DNA of 64,000 nt from Apostichopus japonicus. Its lineage: Eukaryota > Echinodermata > Holothuroidea > Aspidochirotida > Stichopodidae. A model generated the notes under the pieces. The model worked only from the letters and a program-made list of their open reading frames with translations, had not been told where the DNA came from and ran no database searches. Shown here one piece after another: positions 25,401-39,239 of this stretch; the first letter of the stretch is position 1, and each line of letters opens with the position of its first letter. The stretch spans positions 32,520,501-32,584,500 of the forward strand of contig NC_092568.1 of the NCBI RefSeq assembly GCF_037975245.1, written 5' to 3'. The translations under genes were made by a program, and so were the position numbers.

Positions 25401-28400
25401 CAACGTTTGGTAAAACGTTAGTCATGTTTTGTCGACTTTTGATAATGACTATTGGGAGCTCTAGCAGGTCCGTAGTCAAGAATTCTGAGTTGGTGAACAG
25501 GCACCAACAATTTAAGGAGGGGCACAATATATCAGAATATTATAATTTCTTGTGAACATGCATGACAATGGCAGAGAGGCACAGTAGTCCTATTGGGCGC
25601 CTATCCCCTTGTGCCCCAACCTGTTTACGGACCTAAGCTCTCTAAATGGCAGCTTCATGAGAGGTTCTAACACCGGGATATGAGCTAAGAGAAGATGCAC
25701 GAAGAGCCTCTCTTGATAAGACACAGAGACGGTTACGTAACTTCTACTCCCCTCCCTTCTCACCAATACCCTGCAGCCGTATTGCCCATGTATATATTCG
25801 TATTATCTGTATAAAATGTTGAATCCAAATGGACCCTTTCCTTAATATTCATTGATATGGTCTTTTTTTTGTTGTTGCTCTGATCATTGACACCATTATG
25901 GATCTTTTTATTGCTTGAAATATGTTCTCATAAAATATTACGCAATATAAATGAAAATTCCCTCACTATGTTTCATAACAATATAAACAGTTCATATACG
26001 ACATTACTTTGTGGCTTATTTTACTCCGATTTTAATATGGTAGATTAAAGTACCCCACCCCACCCCTTCCCTTCCGCTCGACACCACACTTCCCATCAAT
26101 GAGGGCCTTTACTCTCTCCTGTGTTACTAGAAATTCTGCACTGCACTGATAAAGATAAAAGGAATTTATTTTGGCATTACACCATATATAGTTTATACCT
26201 TTTCCTTTGAGGATACGGTTTAAAATCCAGTTGGGCCTTCCAGAGCAGGCGGCACCATTTTCGACTAATGCCCGTCTAATTGAGGTGCTTCCGTTTAATA
26301 CAACGTGCCAACGTTTGCCAAGCCTCACCGAGAACATGTCCCCGTAGCGTTTCCTCATCTCGTGGAAATCTATATAGGGAGTGCCAGATAACCACGGAAT
26401 ATACCCCAGTAGCGGCACACCTGCCGGTCCAGGCGGTAACCCCTGCGGGATCCTGACGAAAGAAGGACATCGATAAATTAATTGGTTCGATTTAATTGAA
26501 CTATTGGACAATCTTTTATGTCGTGGTCAGTACGCATATTTCAGTTATCATTTTAACAACGTCGTCGGTCGGTTACGCTGACCTTATTTATGGTTGCGGT
26601 CACCATAAAACAAAAAATCAATTTGATCTTTTTAGTTTCTTATTAAAATTATATATTTATTTCTCTTCAGATTTCATCAAACGGTTTATACCAAACAACT
26701 ACATTGTATTGCTTAACCAGGTATTCGGTCGAAGGGCGGGGTGGGTGAGGGGGCTGCTCACGTTGGTATGTGATGTAATATAAATGTTGTGATGATACGA
26801 ACTCTTTAAAATAATTGCCAAAATTACAGGGCTCCAGGTTACAAATTTGAGATGGGGGTGGGCAGGAGTTGGACCAATGTTCAATGGTGTTGAATGTAAC
26901 CTCTGCTGTGGTACCATGACCGTGTGGCCATGAGGCTGTGGTGTGGAGCACATATATAGAGGAAGGGAACAGCCAGTGGGGAGGAATGCACGCAAACTTA
27001 TTACAATACGTTCGAGGTAGGGACAGACAAATTCGCCTTTTAACGATACTTTACAACGTATACATGTGGATTACATCATTATGTCCGGAGGTGGGAAAGA
27101 ATACTTTATATACATGCTAGGACCTCTGCATGACCTGACCTGGCCATATCACGTAACAGATGTAAAGGTAGGAACTTTTGGCCAAAACGGATCGGTTTGT
27201 ATATCATTCATACTCTGTACTGGGAGGACCAATATATATAACATTCGAGGAAGTTTTGATAGTATCTTAGATTAACACAGTTCATCGATTCATTAGCTAA
27301 AGGAGACACGGAGGTCGAAGGAAAGATTTAATAGTCAGACAACTTCCTGACAATCAAGATAGGTTGTACTTTGTATGCTTCTCTATATAGGGCCTAGTGG
27401 TTGTAGCCCCGTGATAGTCAGGGAGACGTTATACATCGGTAGCAACTCCCTGGTTTATATAAGGTTCTGTTCTAGCATGGTGGTTAATGAAGCCATGCGG
27501 GGTAAAATCCCAACATGTTGGCCAATGAATAGAATTCCTACACACTCGTATTATCTAAACAGGTCCTCTCTCTCTCCGTCTGAGTCCCTGCGCATGAAGA
27601 AATATTACGAAACACCGGCTTCCACTATCATTCCACGAAACACCTGACAACACCACCCTAGTGGTATTAGTTACCATACTGCAGGTTACGCGAGAGAACA
27701 GGCAAGCTAAGTTTCTCCTATAAATAATTATAAAAATAGTGCTATAGAGTTGGTGGTTTGTTTGCGGCGACATATATCTTACAGTAGTTTACTTCCAGGT
27801 AAGTGCCCTGTGACATGAGTTCTATTCGGCGGTCACACAATTCTGTAGGACAGGTCTTCATGTAGGCATATATACATAGGGTTATACACTAGTAGTGTGT
27901 ATTATCGTGCACATTCGTAGTCAGTCATAATTATTTCAATTCTCCTTCTTTACGAGCGAAGTTATATGAACAATTCTTGGAAAAAAAATGATCATGAATT
28001 CTTGACCCAAAACTCACAAACCCGATCACAAAATACATGCACAACAAGCAGATGAAAAGTTGTGCATGTCTTTCAACGAACTTGCTTGTACGTTACGAAA
28101 TTACCCGCAGGTCTACCAAATTTACCCACACTTTCCCATGGCCCCAGTTGTAAATTATTTGCACGACACAACCACATGATTCACTCAGGGGACATATCAT
28201 TAGGGGCGTCCAGAGCAAGGGTGGGCCTAGGGGACATTGACATCCCCGGGCCACCTTTTAAAGTCTTTATTTTACCTTTATTATTATTATACAATTACCA
28301 ATTGGCGAAATTACGGGGTCGAAACGGCGCGCCATAATTATATACTCTCTTGGTCTGTCTTAATTATCGAAACTGTGACCTTCCTTATTGCGAGACTATG

Positions 28401-31055
28401 GCCTTCCTTATATCGAATCTTCGTCAGTTTTACGGGAATAATTTTTATTTGCTTGTGGTAAACCACCGTAATCGGAGATGCTGCATGTATAGGCTATTAT
28501 ATATTAGATCAAGGTTGACTGTACTCGAGTAAGGTATAAAGTTAAAGGGAATGATCAAACTGGCCAAGGCTGTCTTTCTTTAAAATCAATCGATGTTATT
28601 TTCTCTGCAATGAAATCAATCCTTTTATAATCAGTTTGCCCTTGACCTGGTTTTTACTAATCCTCTATATCCAGGGACTATCTTTCTTTCAAATAGCGCG
28701 TTATTGATTACGTAACATTCAACGTGGTTGTTGCAAGTGAATGAATGAGCAGTATATATATATATATATACCACCTATTTTTTTTTTAATGTTTTCTTCG
28801 CAAAGGAAACAAAACATGCATTTAGATTTATTGATCAATTGAGCTCGCATAACCGTAATAACAATTATTAAGGCTTGGTATAACTACAAATGCAAAAGAG
28901 GCCCACGTAACGATAGCCTTCGATTTGCTCCTCAAGGTGAGATGCGGGGGGGGGGCAGGAGGGGGCTGAAGGTTGGGGGAGCGGTTCGGGAGAGGTTGGG
29001 GAGAGGTGGAGGAGGTATTGGAAGCAATGGGCATTGCATGGGGATATTAGTTGTTGTGCAGACACTGCCAGATGGAATTTAAAAACAAGATTATATCGAG
29101 AGATTGACTATTTATACTCAAATCTGACCCCCTCCCCCTCTTCACTGACTAGGGCACTTTACTCGGGCCAGTTCCCGCCTACAACAGGTAGACATATATT
29201 TGTGTAGCAAAACAGTTTAGCACGAGAACGTACCATACCTGCCTATATCATTCAGACAGTTGAAGAGACAGCGTGACTCTTCTTTTATTATTTACTGTTT
29301 CGACATCAACGAAATCTTTGATAAGGGCCCGGGGTGATTATATCGTTATAACCGCGGTATTAACCATACATTTATTTCACAATTTAACGAGACCGTTGAG
29401 AGCGCCTGTTCGTAGGGAAAAAAACGATACGTTCTGTAATAAGGGTAGGCTTTAATAGTTATATAATATCGTCGATTGTTTCTCTGAGGAAAAGCAGTTA
29501 TTGGAATTTTGCAAGAATCCATCACCCCTATAAGACCTCACACGCGACATAGAAAAAATAACAATGGTCCATGCCGTGACGATGCAGTTAATTTCTACGA
29601 TACGTCGTAACTCCAGGCGTATCTTCGTGCATTGTTCGGACGATATAACTGACGAAGACCGCTAAAGTGGTAGGGGAGAGGGTAGGTGGGAGGGGTAGGT
29701 GGGGAGTGGGAGGGGAGGGGTGGGGTATAGCGATTTGTGAATAGGAAGTGGGAATCCGCAATCACCATATACTACAGCTTGTATCACACTCTTACGTGTT
29801 ATGATATACATAGAAAAAAAAGTATACGCATAACAAGGTATGGTACATATGGAATCACATAAACAATACCGGGAACATAGTGTATGCAACGCTATATATG
29901 GATCAGGACGGTGTAACAAATAACTAAATATATCAACCTACCGACATACTAGGTCTGCGTCGATTTTCGAAAACCCGCATACCTATTCTTATCAATAATT
30001 CCCACGACTGATATGTTAAACTGAAACTCGACCTGTGACTTTAGCATACAACCTACTAAACTATAGATGTCTTTATCAGTATAGAATTGGCAACACCTCA
30101 TAATTACTTATTTGATGGAAAGTGCGGGGGGGGGGGGATGAGCAGAGAAGGAGGGGTGATTCAGAGCGTTTCACTGTTTATTGCTTGCCTTTTGAAATAT
30201 CTTAACCTAATTCAGACCGAGTTTTACTTTCCTGAATAAATATGTGTAATGGCACAATTTTAAGCAGTGGCGAGTTTTATGCAATATAACTTAATAATGT
30301 ATATCCATTTCTGTCAGTTCTACTTCCTATTGCTTTTCTATGAAAGAAGCTTCTTTACTGTATATGCTAAAGCTATGTGCATGTGTATACCTGTACATTA
30401 TGTGCATATGTATTCCTACCCCCCCCCCACCCCTCCAATGCGGTCCAACGTTCACATGGGAAGCGAAAATATCTGCTTAGATTGAACATTTAGATGTTTT
30501 GCATGGCGTGTGAACGTTTTCTACCCTGTTACACAGAACGAAATACAACCGTGTTGCTATAATAATTCCAGTCAAAACCACCGTAAATATTTTCTCACAG
30601 CCTGCAAAACCTACACCTCTAAGTTGCTCACTTGCCATACACAAATAATAAATATTGACACATTCATTTTTTTGATATTAGATGTTCAAAGGCAAAGCAG
30701 GCCAATAACTATACAGTGTTCAAAAAATAAAGTGTATTATTGAAAAATCTGCAATTATCGTTCAACTTCAAACTATATTTGTTATCGGTGATTGGTTCCC
30801 TGTGAAACGATCGCTTCCCAAAACCAACCCAAATTAGCTGATAGGCCTAGATTAAAAATAGAATAACTTTCCTCTCGATATGCACTGGATGAATATGGCC
30901 TTTAATATATCACCAACTTACGAAATACGAGTTGCAAACAACATTATGATGGAGAAACAAATTGGTGATACTTACCTACGATCACGAAAAACAGCCAATG
31001 TACATAAAAATGTACAAATAACGAACAAACACAGAGTAACCGAAAAGAAGTCCAT
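22497..31055 (-). CDS. CYP2-clan cytochrome P450 (CYP2U1-like), complete, five exons
   Basis: A haem-thiolate monooxygenase, expected to be ER-anchored. Exons in transcription order: 31055-30976, 26452-26199, 25080-24278, 23668-23425 and 22753-22497. Their lengths (80+254+803+244+257) total 1638 nt with all phases matching, giving 545 residues. Exon 1 is a hydrophobic anchor ([20 protein letters not shown]) with a perfect AG|GTAAGT donor. Next come the hinge [20 protein letters not shown] (C-helix WxxxR, ~122-126), I-helix GGLET (~327-331, Gly where Ala is usual), ExxR as EIYR (~384-387), the PERF-like region [10 protein letters not shown], and the haem loop FSVGKRVCMG with Cys at ~465. CYP2U1 and CYP2R1 also have five exons, and the length resembles CYP2U1. 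Family assignment is sound, but the subfamily needs a tree. Confidence 0.95.
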
Positions 31056-31189
31056 TATCGCCAACCAATTTTTCTTTCTTTCTGCTTTCTCCGCGAAACA
31101 ACGTGAACAACGAAGTAAGAGCAATGAGAGGTACTATTGCTGTCACCATGTGCTTTTAAGGAGGGAATTCACCATGTACACTTGATTGT

Positions 31190-31214
31190 CACGTGGCCAA
31201 CCAGAACAGCCAAT
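31190..31214 (-). promoter_or_regulatory. Possible P450 promoter elements (E-box, CCAAT)
   Basis: CACGTG (31190-31195) and CCAAT (31210-31214) lie 135-160 bp upstream of the P450 start codon. Both motifs are common by chance, so this is only suggestive. Confidence 0.22.
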
Positions 31215-31610
31215 GGAAATAGCCTGGCGAGTTACCCATGCATATAGCCGGTGGTATGGATGTAACTTTGGGAAAAAGTAATTTGACTCTTTATACCATG
31301 CCACTTATCTCGTTAAGAAAGAAAAAAATCTGGAGATAATATTATTTTATGTCTACTGACGTTACGTGTGCAGTGGATTGATACACATGGTTTCAGTCAC
31401 GTAGCCCAAGCTGCACCATGAATTTCGTGATATGCGCCAGTTTGTGAGCCATGGGAATTTGTACAAGCCTATTGCTTATTTTAGCAATACTCATATTGGT
31501 TGACAATCGATGTTGGATTCCCGGTCTAAAGGTTGGCATGTAAACATTATGGTATGATGGGGGAATTCCAATGTTTGCAAGGACGTTGTGACCCCACGGT
31601 CATAGCTTTG

Positions 31611-31689
31611 AATATTATTATTATTATTATTAATAATAATAATAATAATAACACTAATACTAATACTAATAATAATAATGATGATGTTG

Positions 31690-31787
<98 letters not shown>

Positions 31788-31803
31788 TGGTTTTATATAG
31801 CGC
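31611..31803 (+). repeat. (AAT)n microsatellite ending in TTTTATATAGCGC
   Basis: About 180 bp of ATT/AAT repeats with a switch of phase and strand near 31630, followed by CTGG and the 13-mer TTTTATATAGCGC (31791-31803). Downstream, 31804-31990 resembles a dispersed element, with GGGAGGGAGTTCCATAAACG. The poly-Asn and poly-Ile frames through it are artefacts. Confidence 0.93.
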
Positions 31804-31990
31804 ATACTCCACCAAAAGTTGTTCAATAGTATACGCGTTACGAGTGCTGAAGGTTCAAAAACTAATAGAGTTGAGAGAAAAGAAAAGTTTTAAGACAGCG
31901 CCTAAATTGAGTGAATCCAACGACCTAAGTTCAACCGGGAGGGAGTTCCATAAACGTGGAGCAGAATTCAGAATCAGAAAAATGGCTGAC

Positions 31991-34413
31991 TGAATCATGG
32001 AATAACGTATACATACGTATTCTCGGCGGTAGTTGATTGGGAATTGTTATCGCTTTCAGAATTCAAATAAAATAAAAAATCATTTTTATAAAGTATAAAT
32101 TTTTCTTTCATGTAGTATGTATGAGTCACTATACGCAATCGTGCCTACAGAGACCGTAATGCCACTGAAGGAGGGGTGAACCCCTTTATTGGAACGTTTA
32201 CACCCCTCCACTACCTCATTGCACTGTTATACTTACTCAACCCAAACCCACATCACCCCCACCCCCAGATGTAACAGACGGTGGGGGATAATTCCATCAG
32301 GAGTTAAGAATTAACAATTTGTTGTATATTTGCAGCCTCGATAACATCTTTACAATAGTAACATAGTGGGAAGCATTCTGCTGTATCACTATTCTTTAGT
32401 TTATGTTTCATAATTCGAAAAGAGTACTTATTTTTAAAAAGTACCAATGCTTAGTCCAGATCGGACATTTGTACTTCACAACTATTTCCAGTTTTGACTT
32501 ACAATGGTTGTTGTTGTGTAATTTTGACAAAATGTCGAAAGTATTCATTACGGTACCTGATTAACAAATTAAGCCATTCCTTAATTTGACTGTGGTTGAG
32601 CTATATTTCAAGTAATACGGTCCGAGTCAAACTTTAGCAACACGGGCGGCGGAAGAGGGTCCAACCTGAACGGATATAAAGGTCGAGGTTCATGTGAGTT
32701 TGATTTTTCTGGCGCAAACCACACATTATCTCAAAACTCTCGACCAAAATGGATCCTATGTACAGTCCGTTCCAAACAAGTCAAGTGTCTGAATGTTTCT
32801 GAGCAATTTAATTTTTCATCAAAAGGTCACTATTTTAGTCTATTTACATATCAAAATGTTATACTTTATATACGTACTACGTTAAAAAGGGGGTACTTTG
32901 AGGTTTTCACTTATGTGGAGGGCGCTTGTCCAATAATATTTGACTCATATAATTATGATAGAGATCTTTTGTAATGAGCAAACTTCCTCAAACAAAATTT
33001 GATGAAATATCAGGAGGTTTGAAGGTCTAGCAGACCAAGGTACGCTAAAATCGGGGAACCTTTCCTGCTCATGTCGAACAGATGAGGTATGACAAGGTTG
33101 AGAAATTACTTCGACCATGAATTATCTCATGGGTACTATAAAAGATTCTAGATTCCATCTAGAATCTTGGGTAAATACTATAGCCTATATATATAGGCCT
33201 AATACATGTCGTTGAATCACGTTTCCTGCGCTGGTATCGTGATAAACTGGGGACTTGAATACATGGTGAAGGAAACAACAGCCTGGCAGATGGATGATGA
33301 AACTTCTGGCATGACATAATTATTTTGAAAGGTCAAAACGAATGGGCGTGGTCTCACTATATTGCTGCAATATTATATACGAAATTCGTTATTTCTTTGT
33401 CCTCTTATAGAATCGTACACGTAGGTAGTATCGTACACGTTAACGCTGAAAGATATCGATTTTTTCTTGACATTGAGCTTCCTGTTTTTTATAAGGTGAT
33501 TTATGTGGTGCATATATTGTATGTCTAGAACAAGACTAGTCCCAGACTTTATTTGTTGTTTTTAACCGGCATTGATAAATATTAACGGCTTTCATAATTT
33601 GAGTGATTAAAGACCATCACGTCTTGTTTTCCAGGAAAGTTATAATCTCTAGAGATTGTGCACCCTCAATTTCCATGGTAACATAATTGATATACAATGT
33701 ACCGCCGATCGGTATAATAATCAAACAGTAAGTATTCCAAAAGGGGTGTAGCTCGACCGGCCTATTTGTGGTCAAATCGAGATTTCCATTCAGACAGCTT
33801 ACTATAAATTTACCATAGTTCTTCAAAATATTGAGAAACCCTGATCCCAAAGGTGCACATCTTAAAGGCATAGGCCTAGATCTTTTAGCCATTTACACAT
33901 TATACGTATAGTAACTGGACTTTTCTTCTGCTTACAGGGTTGTGTTATATTTCATGGCATTTCACACACAGATCTAGATGCAAAATAATGTTTGTCTTAT
34001 CTGTGATTGATTTTAAGACAGCATATATGAGAGCATATTTATGCATTGAGCCAGTATTTGGGAAGAAATAATTCCACTACCCATCATCCTCACATCCTTC
34101 CACCATATTCCCATTTCCCTCGCAAATCGTTTCACAATATTGTGACGGTGGCTCTCTGAGGTCTCCTTCGAGAGACTGATTCCAGGAGACCGTACTCCTT
34201 GCTCACAGTACTAGATTGAGAGAATGGCCCTCTGAGATGAGATATCCAGGCTCTCACGCTATAGTCTTTGGAAACTTTGTCGCACGCTTGACACACTCTT
34301 TGAGGGGTTCATATCGAGTCATTGTTATATATGTAAACCTGAGGGATTCCGTGCGTAACGACAAGGGGAAAGAAACATATAAGACAATGTTTAATCAAAA
34401 GTTTTTCTTTATA
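31991..34413. other. Divergent spacer between P450 and AIDA, left part
   Basis: AT-rich. The open frames at 33325-33528 and 33617-33892 have no domain or splice support. No RNA gene or repeat array is recognised. Confidence 0.4.
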
Positions 34414-34421
34414 CTTCAATG

Positions 34422-35224
<803 letters not shown>

Positions 35225-36368
35225 CTTCAATGTACCACCGGTGTTGTTCATGGATGAAATATGTCATTTAAGGACTGCAAATGACAACGATAGTTACTAA
35301 CGGAACGGCGTAAAAACGGTAACATTTTGAAAGCATTTTTGAAGAAGGAAAAATAAATGGTTCCAATTATAAGAGCAACGCGCCTAGATGTGAGTTTAGT
35401 AAGAATAATGCAACACTAAACAGCGGCGGTGTCACTGGTGTAACATATGCGAGTTACTCAAGTTTTATATTCCAAATCTGAGTTAAAATATTGCATTGGA
35501 AGCCACCCGACGTGAAGTTGTAATCCATTAGTCCTTGGGGGCTTCTCCCATATTCATGGCCTGTATTAATTTCTTTAGCTCCATGGTGGTGTCAGCATGG
35601 TATTAATGTATTGGTAAGATATGCATACTGTGCATATACAATATAATCCTATTAGATAGGAGTAGTGCTGTACTAGTGGTGATACCAGTTCTTTTTCATC
35701 TCGACTTAATTTTTCCTCTATGCTATTTTTTTTTTTTTCACCGGACAACTATTTTCATAACATAGGACTTTGGAAGCGATATTATTCCTGATATTGAATA
35801 CACAATAAAGATATTAATCAGTGTTCCTTCGATCAATTTCTTCGAACGTCAGTTGGAACTTGAGCTAACTGTTTACTGTTAGTAGGGCTTATAGGTCTGA
35901 GTATGTGTAGCCTGGTCATAGACATATAGTTCTAATAAAGTTACACTAGTAAACCTCCATGGTCAGAGAGATATTGTGAAGATGATCAAATGTCTGTGAT
36001 ACCAAGTTTAGTATCATGTGCGACACTGGGCTAGGTTTTGCACATTTATTACTGTTGTCACCGAGTTTGCTGGTCGCATCGACGACTGCTGTTCTTCGAG
36101 AAATGAGAGCTTCATTGATACTGAATATGCATACATTCTCTAATTGGCTTGATTAAATCAAAAGGCATGGAGTAACAGAATACATGGATACATACATACA
36201 GCGGATACATTTTTGGATAGTTTCGAACATTAATTTCTTACTTAATGAAATCTTTTGGCAAATAAGCTTGGTGAAACCTTCTCATTTCTCACGGTTCTAC
36301 AAATAAGCAGAGTAAAGGTCTGCTGTATGGCTAGAACTATACCACGCTATTATGGAAAAGTTTCTTGA

Positions 36369-36575
36369 GATTACGTAATCGATTTGCCTTGGTCGTAAAA
36401 ACCTCTTTTTACCAATTAGTCTGCAACGCCTGCCTCATAGTTTTTTCTAGTATGAGGGTCTTTGTGTGAACGCTGAATGATTAAGTACTCTGTAGACATG
36501 AACATATTGCCACACAGTCTTCACACAAAGAGCCTAATGATGTTAATTGAACAGCCTGAGGTCGATTACGTAATC
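36369..36575. repeat. 207-bp segment bounded by two GATTACGTAATC palindromes
   Basis: The perfect 12-bp palindrome occurs at 36369-36380 and 36564-36575. Inside, TCTTTGTGTGAA and its inverse TTCACACAAAGA lie near 36451 and 36521, so the segment is a loose inverted repeat. It could be a small MITE remnant. TTACGTAA is also the consensus site of PAR-type bZIP factors. Confidence 0.5.
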
Positions 36576-37124
36576 ACAAAACTTTGCTGGCTATAGAGTG
36601 ATATAACTGGAGCAATAAAGCAGATCTTTAAACGAAGTTCCACATTTTGAAAATGAATAGTTTGATGTATTTCCTTTTTCGAAACCCACGAATCAATGCA
36701 GTAAGCCTGATCACATCGTGACCTTCCAGAATGCAGAAAGTGAAAGTCGTCAGGATTGTAAACAACTGACAGCTGTTAAAGAAGATCAGATTGCATGTAG
36801 GCTACTGGATACCTTTAAGAACCTTCTAGAATGCAAAGTCATATGAATAAAATCATTCCAGCGATAAGTAGGATAACAATCTTTTACCTAACAGACAGCC
36901 AGAGAGCCTTCATATATATGGACCTGTTCACATCGTCATCGATTTCAATACCTTTAATCGCATATGAAAGCAAAGTATAGAATTCATTAAGGATTAAGGG
37001 TTTAAACGAAATCCTCACATCGAGGAAAATTATGTACCGGCGGAGAATCTGTTTCTACGTTATCGGTGCCAGTCTAACCGACAGCTTCCTCGAAACACTA
37101 AATCCATACAAATCACTTTTTAAG

Positions 37125-37295
37125 AAAGAGTCGCCCAGGAAACGGAACCTGGGCACGAAAATCAGACTACCAAACGACTGATCCGCCCTCAACCCCAGTC
37201 CCCTTGCATCGGGACTGTGACTGTGATCATCGTCGGGTGTGCATCACCATTTCCCTCGAAAGGGAACAGATACTACACAGTGATCTTAGCCAAAA
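37125..37295 (-). mobile_element. SINE-like repeat with U2 snRNA-like head, copy 1
   Basis: On the minus strand 37295-37264 reads TTTTGGCTAAGATCA then GTGTAGTATCTGTTC, nearly identical to bases of U2 snRNA around its branch-site recognition sequence. After GTTC it leaves U2 and runs into a body shared with 50350-50503 (CCTTTCGAGGG, GATGATCAC, CGGATCAGTCGTT, TTTTCGTGCCCAGG). SINEs with snRNA-derived heads are an established class. The true ends and tail are unclear. It is not a functional U2 gene, because the 5' end and everything after GTTC are wrong. Confidence 0.58.
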
Positions 37296-39239
37296 TGATT
37301 GCATCATCATGACCATTTCCTCTTACACTATTGGTATACAATGGCCACGATATAAGCTTATCTGGATTAATTTAACCCCCTAGTGTATAGTTACGTTGAC
37401 CGCGGACTAGATGATTTAGAGTACAACGAAATTAACCATTCTCACAAGATCAGTTTTCAACGTAAAAGGTTATTTTTAAGTCGTATCGAGCTGTTAAGTG
37501 ACAATTGTACTTAATCTGAAGTAATGTCTCAAAATGGTGATTTCATTGATGATTTTGTTTTTGTTACATATTCTGTTTTTCATTTGAAGCCCGGATATGG
37601 GGAAGAGATAGCCTTTGATTTTATTATTGGGGGCGGTGGTTCAATAGAATTATACGTGGCTGTTCCCCTTCACTCATCTCCTACACAACTTCCCCTCTCC
37701 CACGCCCCTCCTCGCATACTCTCCGTTTTCCCTTACCCCAAAAAATGAATATTTGGCTACATCTCTGTGTAGAACTTGGTATACGAACGTTCGCTACATA
37801 CTTTCGGTGCGATCGATAACACGGAAAAGCCAAGTACAGACACAGAAATTTACACAGTATCAGCCCATCATGACGTAATCTGTATGGCACAAAGTTAACA
37901 ATCAAAAGACACAGAAGCCGGGTTAAATTACTGTCTTTTCGTTCTTATGAGAAAGAAAGAGCTCTGAAGGGGTAAAACTAGTATTTTATTCAAGATATTC
38001 AAATATAGGTACACCGATTGCTCGTAAATGACTAAGTAATGGTATTTACGTTACGGTTGCCACCCAAGCGTGTGTCTCGTAATATGTAAAAGTGTAGAGC
38101 CTATTTGCGCGAAATCTTGTAAGGCAGCACTGCTAGTCGTTCATTAATTAGGCGTGTTTACCAGTTGTCTCAAACAACTGTATTTTTGTGTATGTATGAA
38201 ATGCTACTCTGACTATTCCCAGATGTGTGGTAGGTAATCCGAATGCCACCTGTAAGCTATGTTGTTAATTTTACTTTGATGTAAAAGCCAATGATGAAGA
38301 ATAGGCCTTTACTGCCTAGCTACTAAAATAGGCATTTTCCTGTAGGCTACTATAGGCTAGTTTGATGTCAGACTAAATTAAACTTAGCCATTGTCTCACT
38401 AAATGGTCCAACATTATAGGTCTAGTAGTTAGTGGCCTTAATTTGAGCAAATTTTTGCAGCAATGGGTTTTAATAAGTTTGTGCCATTAGGACAAAAACA
38501 GTGCATGTTTTGTTTTAAATGCCAAGCACTAATTTGGCATGATATAGTCTTGGAACCTTGGTTTTTAACTATTGGGTTGATTTTATATCACAGTGATACA
38601 AACTTAGCCCTGTTTGAAGTGTGATAGTAAGGATCTCAATGTTTATTTCACAAGAGTGAAGTCAAATGATAATGTAACTGTGCAAACTAGTTCCAAGTCA
38701 TCAATATTCAATAATTTGTTCTGTTATGTCATTTTTAAGGGTTTTTTATGTGCGTGTGTGTACAATTAAAAAAATGAAGACATGGCCCTAGTTATGCTTT
38801 CTAAGCCTGTCCAGATTTTGTTATATTATCATATTTGTACAATTACAATAGTAATGTAACGCCTTGAGACTCCTCATATGAATTTTAAAACCCACACCAC
38901 CAGATAGTGCCATACAGTAAATTTATATCTAACAAAAAGGCCGATATTAAGAGTGATACTTTTCCAGACATTGCCCAAAGTTTCATCTAAATATGTATAC
39001 TATAGATACATGTACATGTAGCAAACACTGTGCAAAATTCAACTCAATTATTCGTAATCATATTTTTTCCCATTTTGTTAGTGGTTTTCAACAGTACAGA
39101 TACAGTGTAAACATGTTACACATACTGTTCATACTGTAATTTTTGTTTCATGTCAAACATGACAATGATTTGTCAATATTAATACAGTTACTGAAACAAT
39201 AACCATTCATATGCTTTTCCTTCTTAATAGTTACACAAC

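Larger units (their letters stand above)
35233..39239. other. AIDA upstream spacer
   Basis: AT-rich, with no coding exon that I can support. It holds the paired GATTACGTAATC palindromes and the U2-headed repeat. A pyrimidine-rich stretch ending TTCTTAATAG (to 39230), ten bases before the AIDA ATG, could be the acceptor of a 5' UTR intron. Confidence 0.45.

Noticed and set aside
26452..26511. P450 start at the Met at 26511
   Set aside because: Those residues are intron. A strong acceptor (CTTTCGTCAG) ends at 26453, and the real anchor exon lies at 31055-30976.
28205..28260. Possible left end of another hAT-like element (AGGGGCGTCCAGAGCAAGGG)
   Set aside because: No matching right terminus or target duplication was found nearby.
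30880..31185. 101-codon plus-strand frame
   Set aside because: Antisense shadow of the P450 first exon and promoter. No domain or codon signal.
31491..31829. Poly-Ile and poly-Asn frames
   Set aside because: Translation of an AAT microsatellite.
37264..37295. Functional U2 snRNA gene
   Set aside because: Only about 32 bases match. The 5' end and the region after GTTC, including the Sm site, are not U2.
37524..37748. 74-codon frame upstream of AIDA
   Set aside because: No recognisable domain, and low-complexity Pro/Ser end. Compatible with chance.
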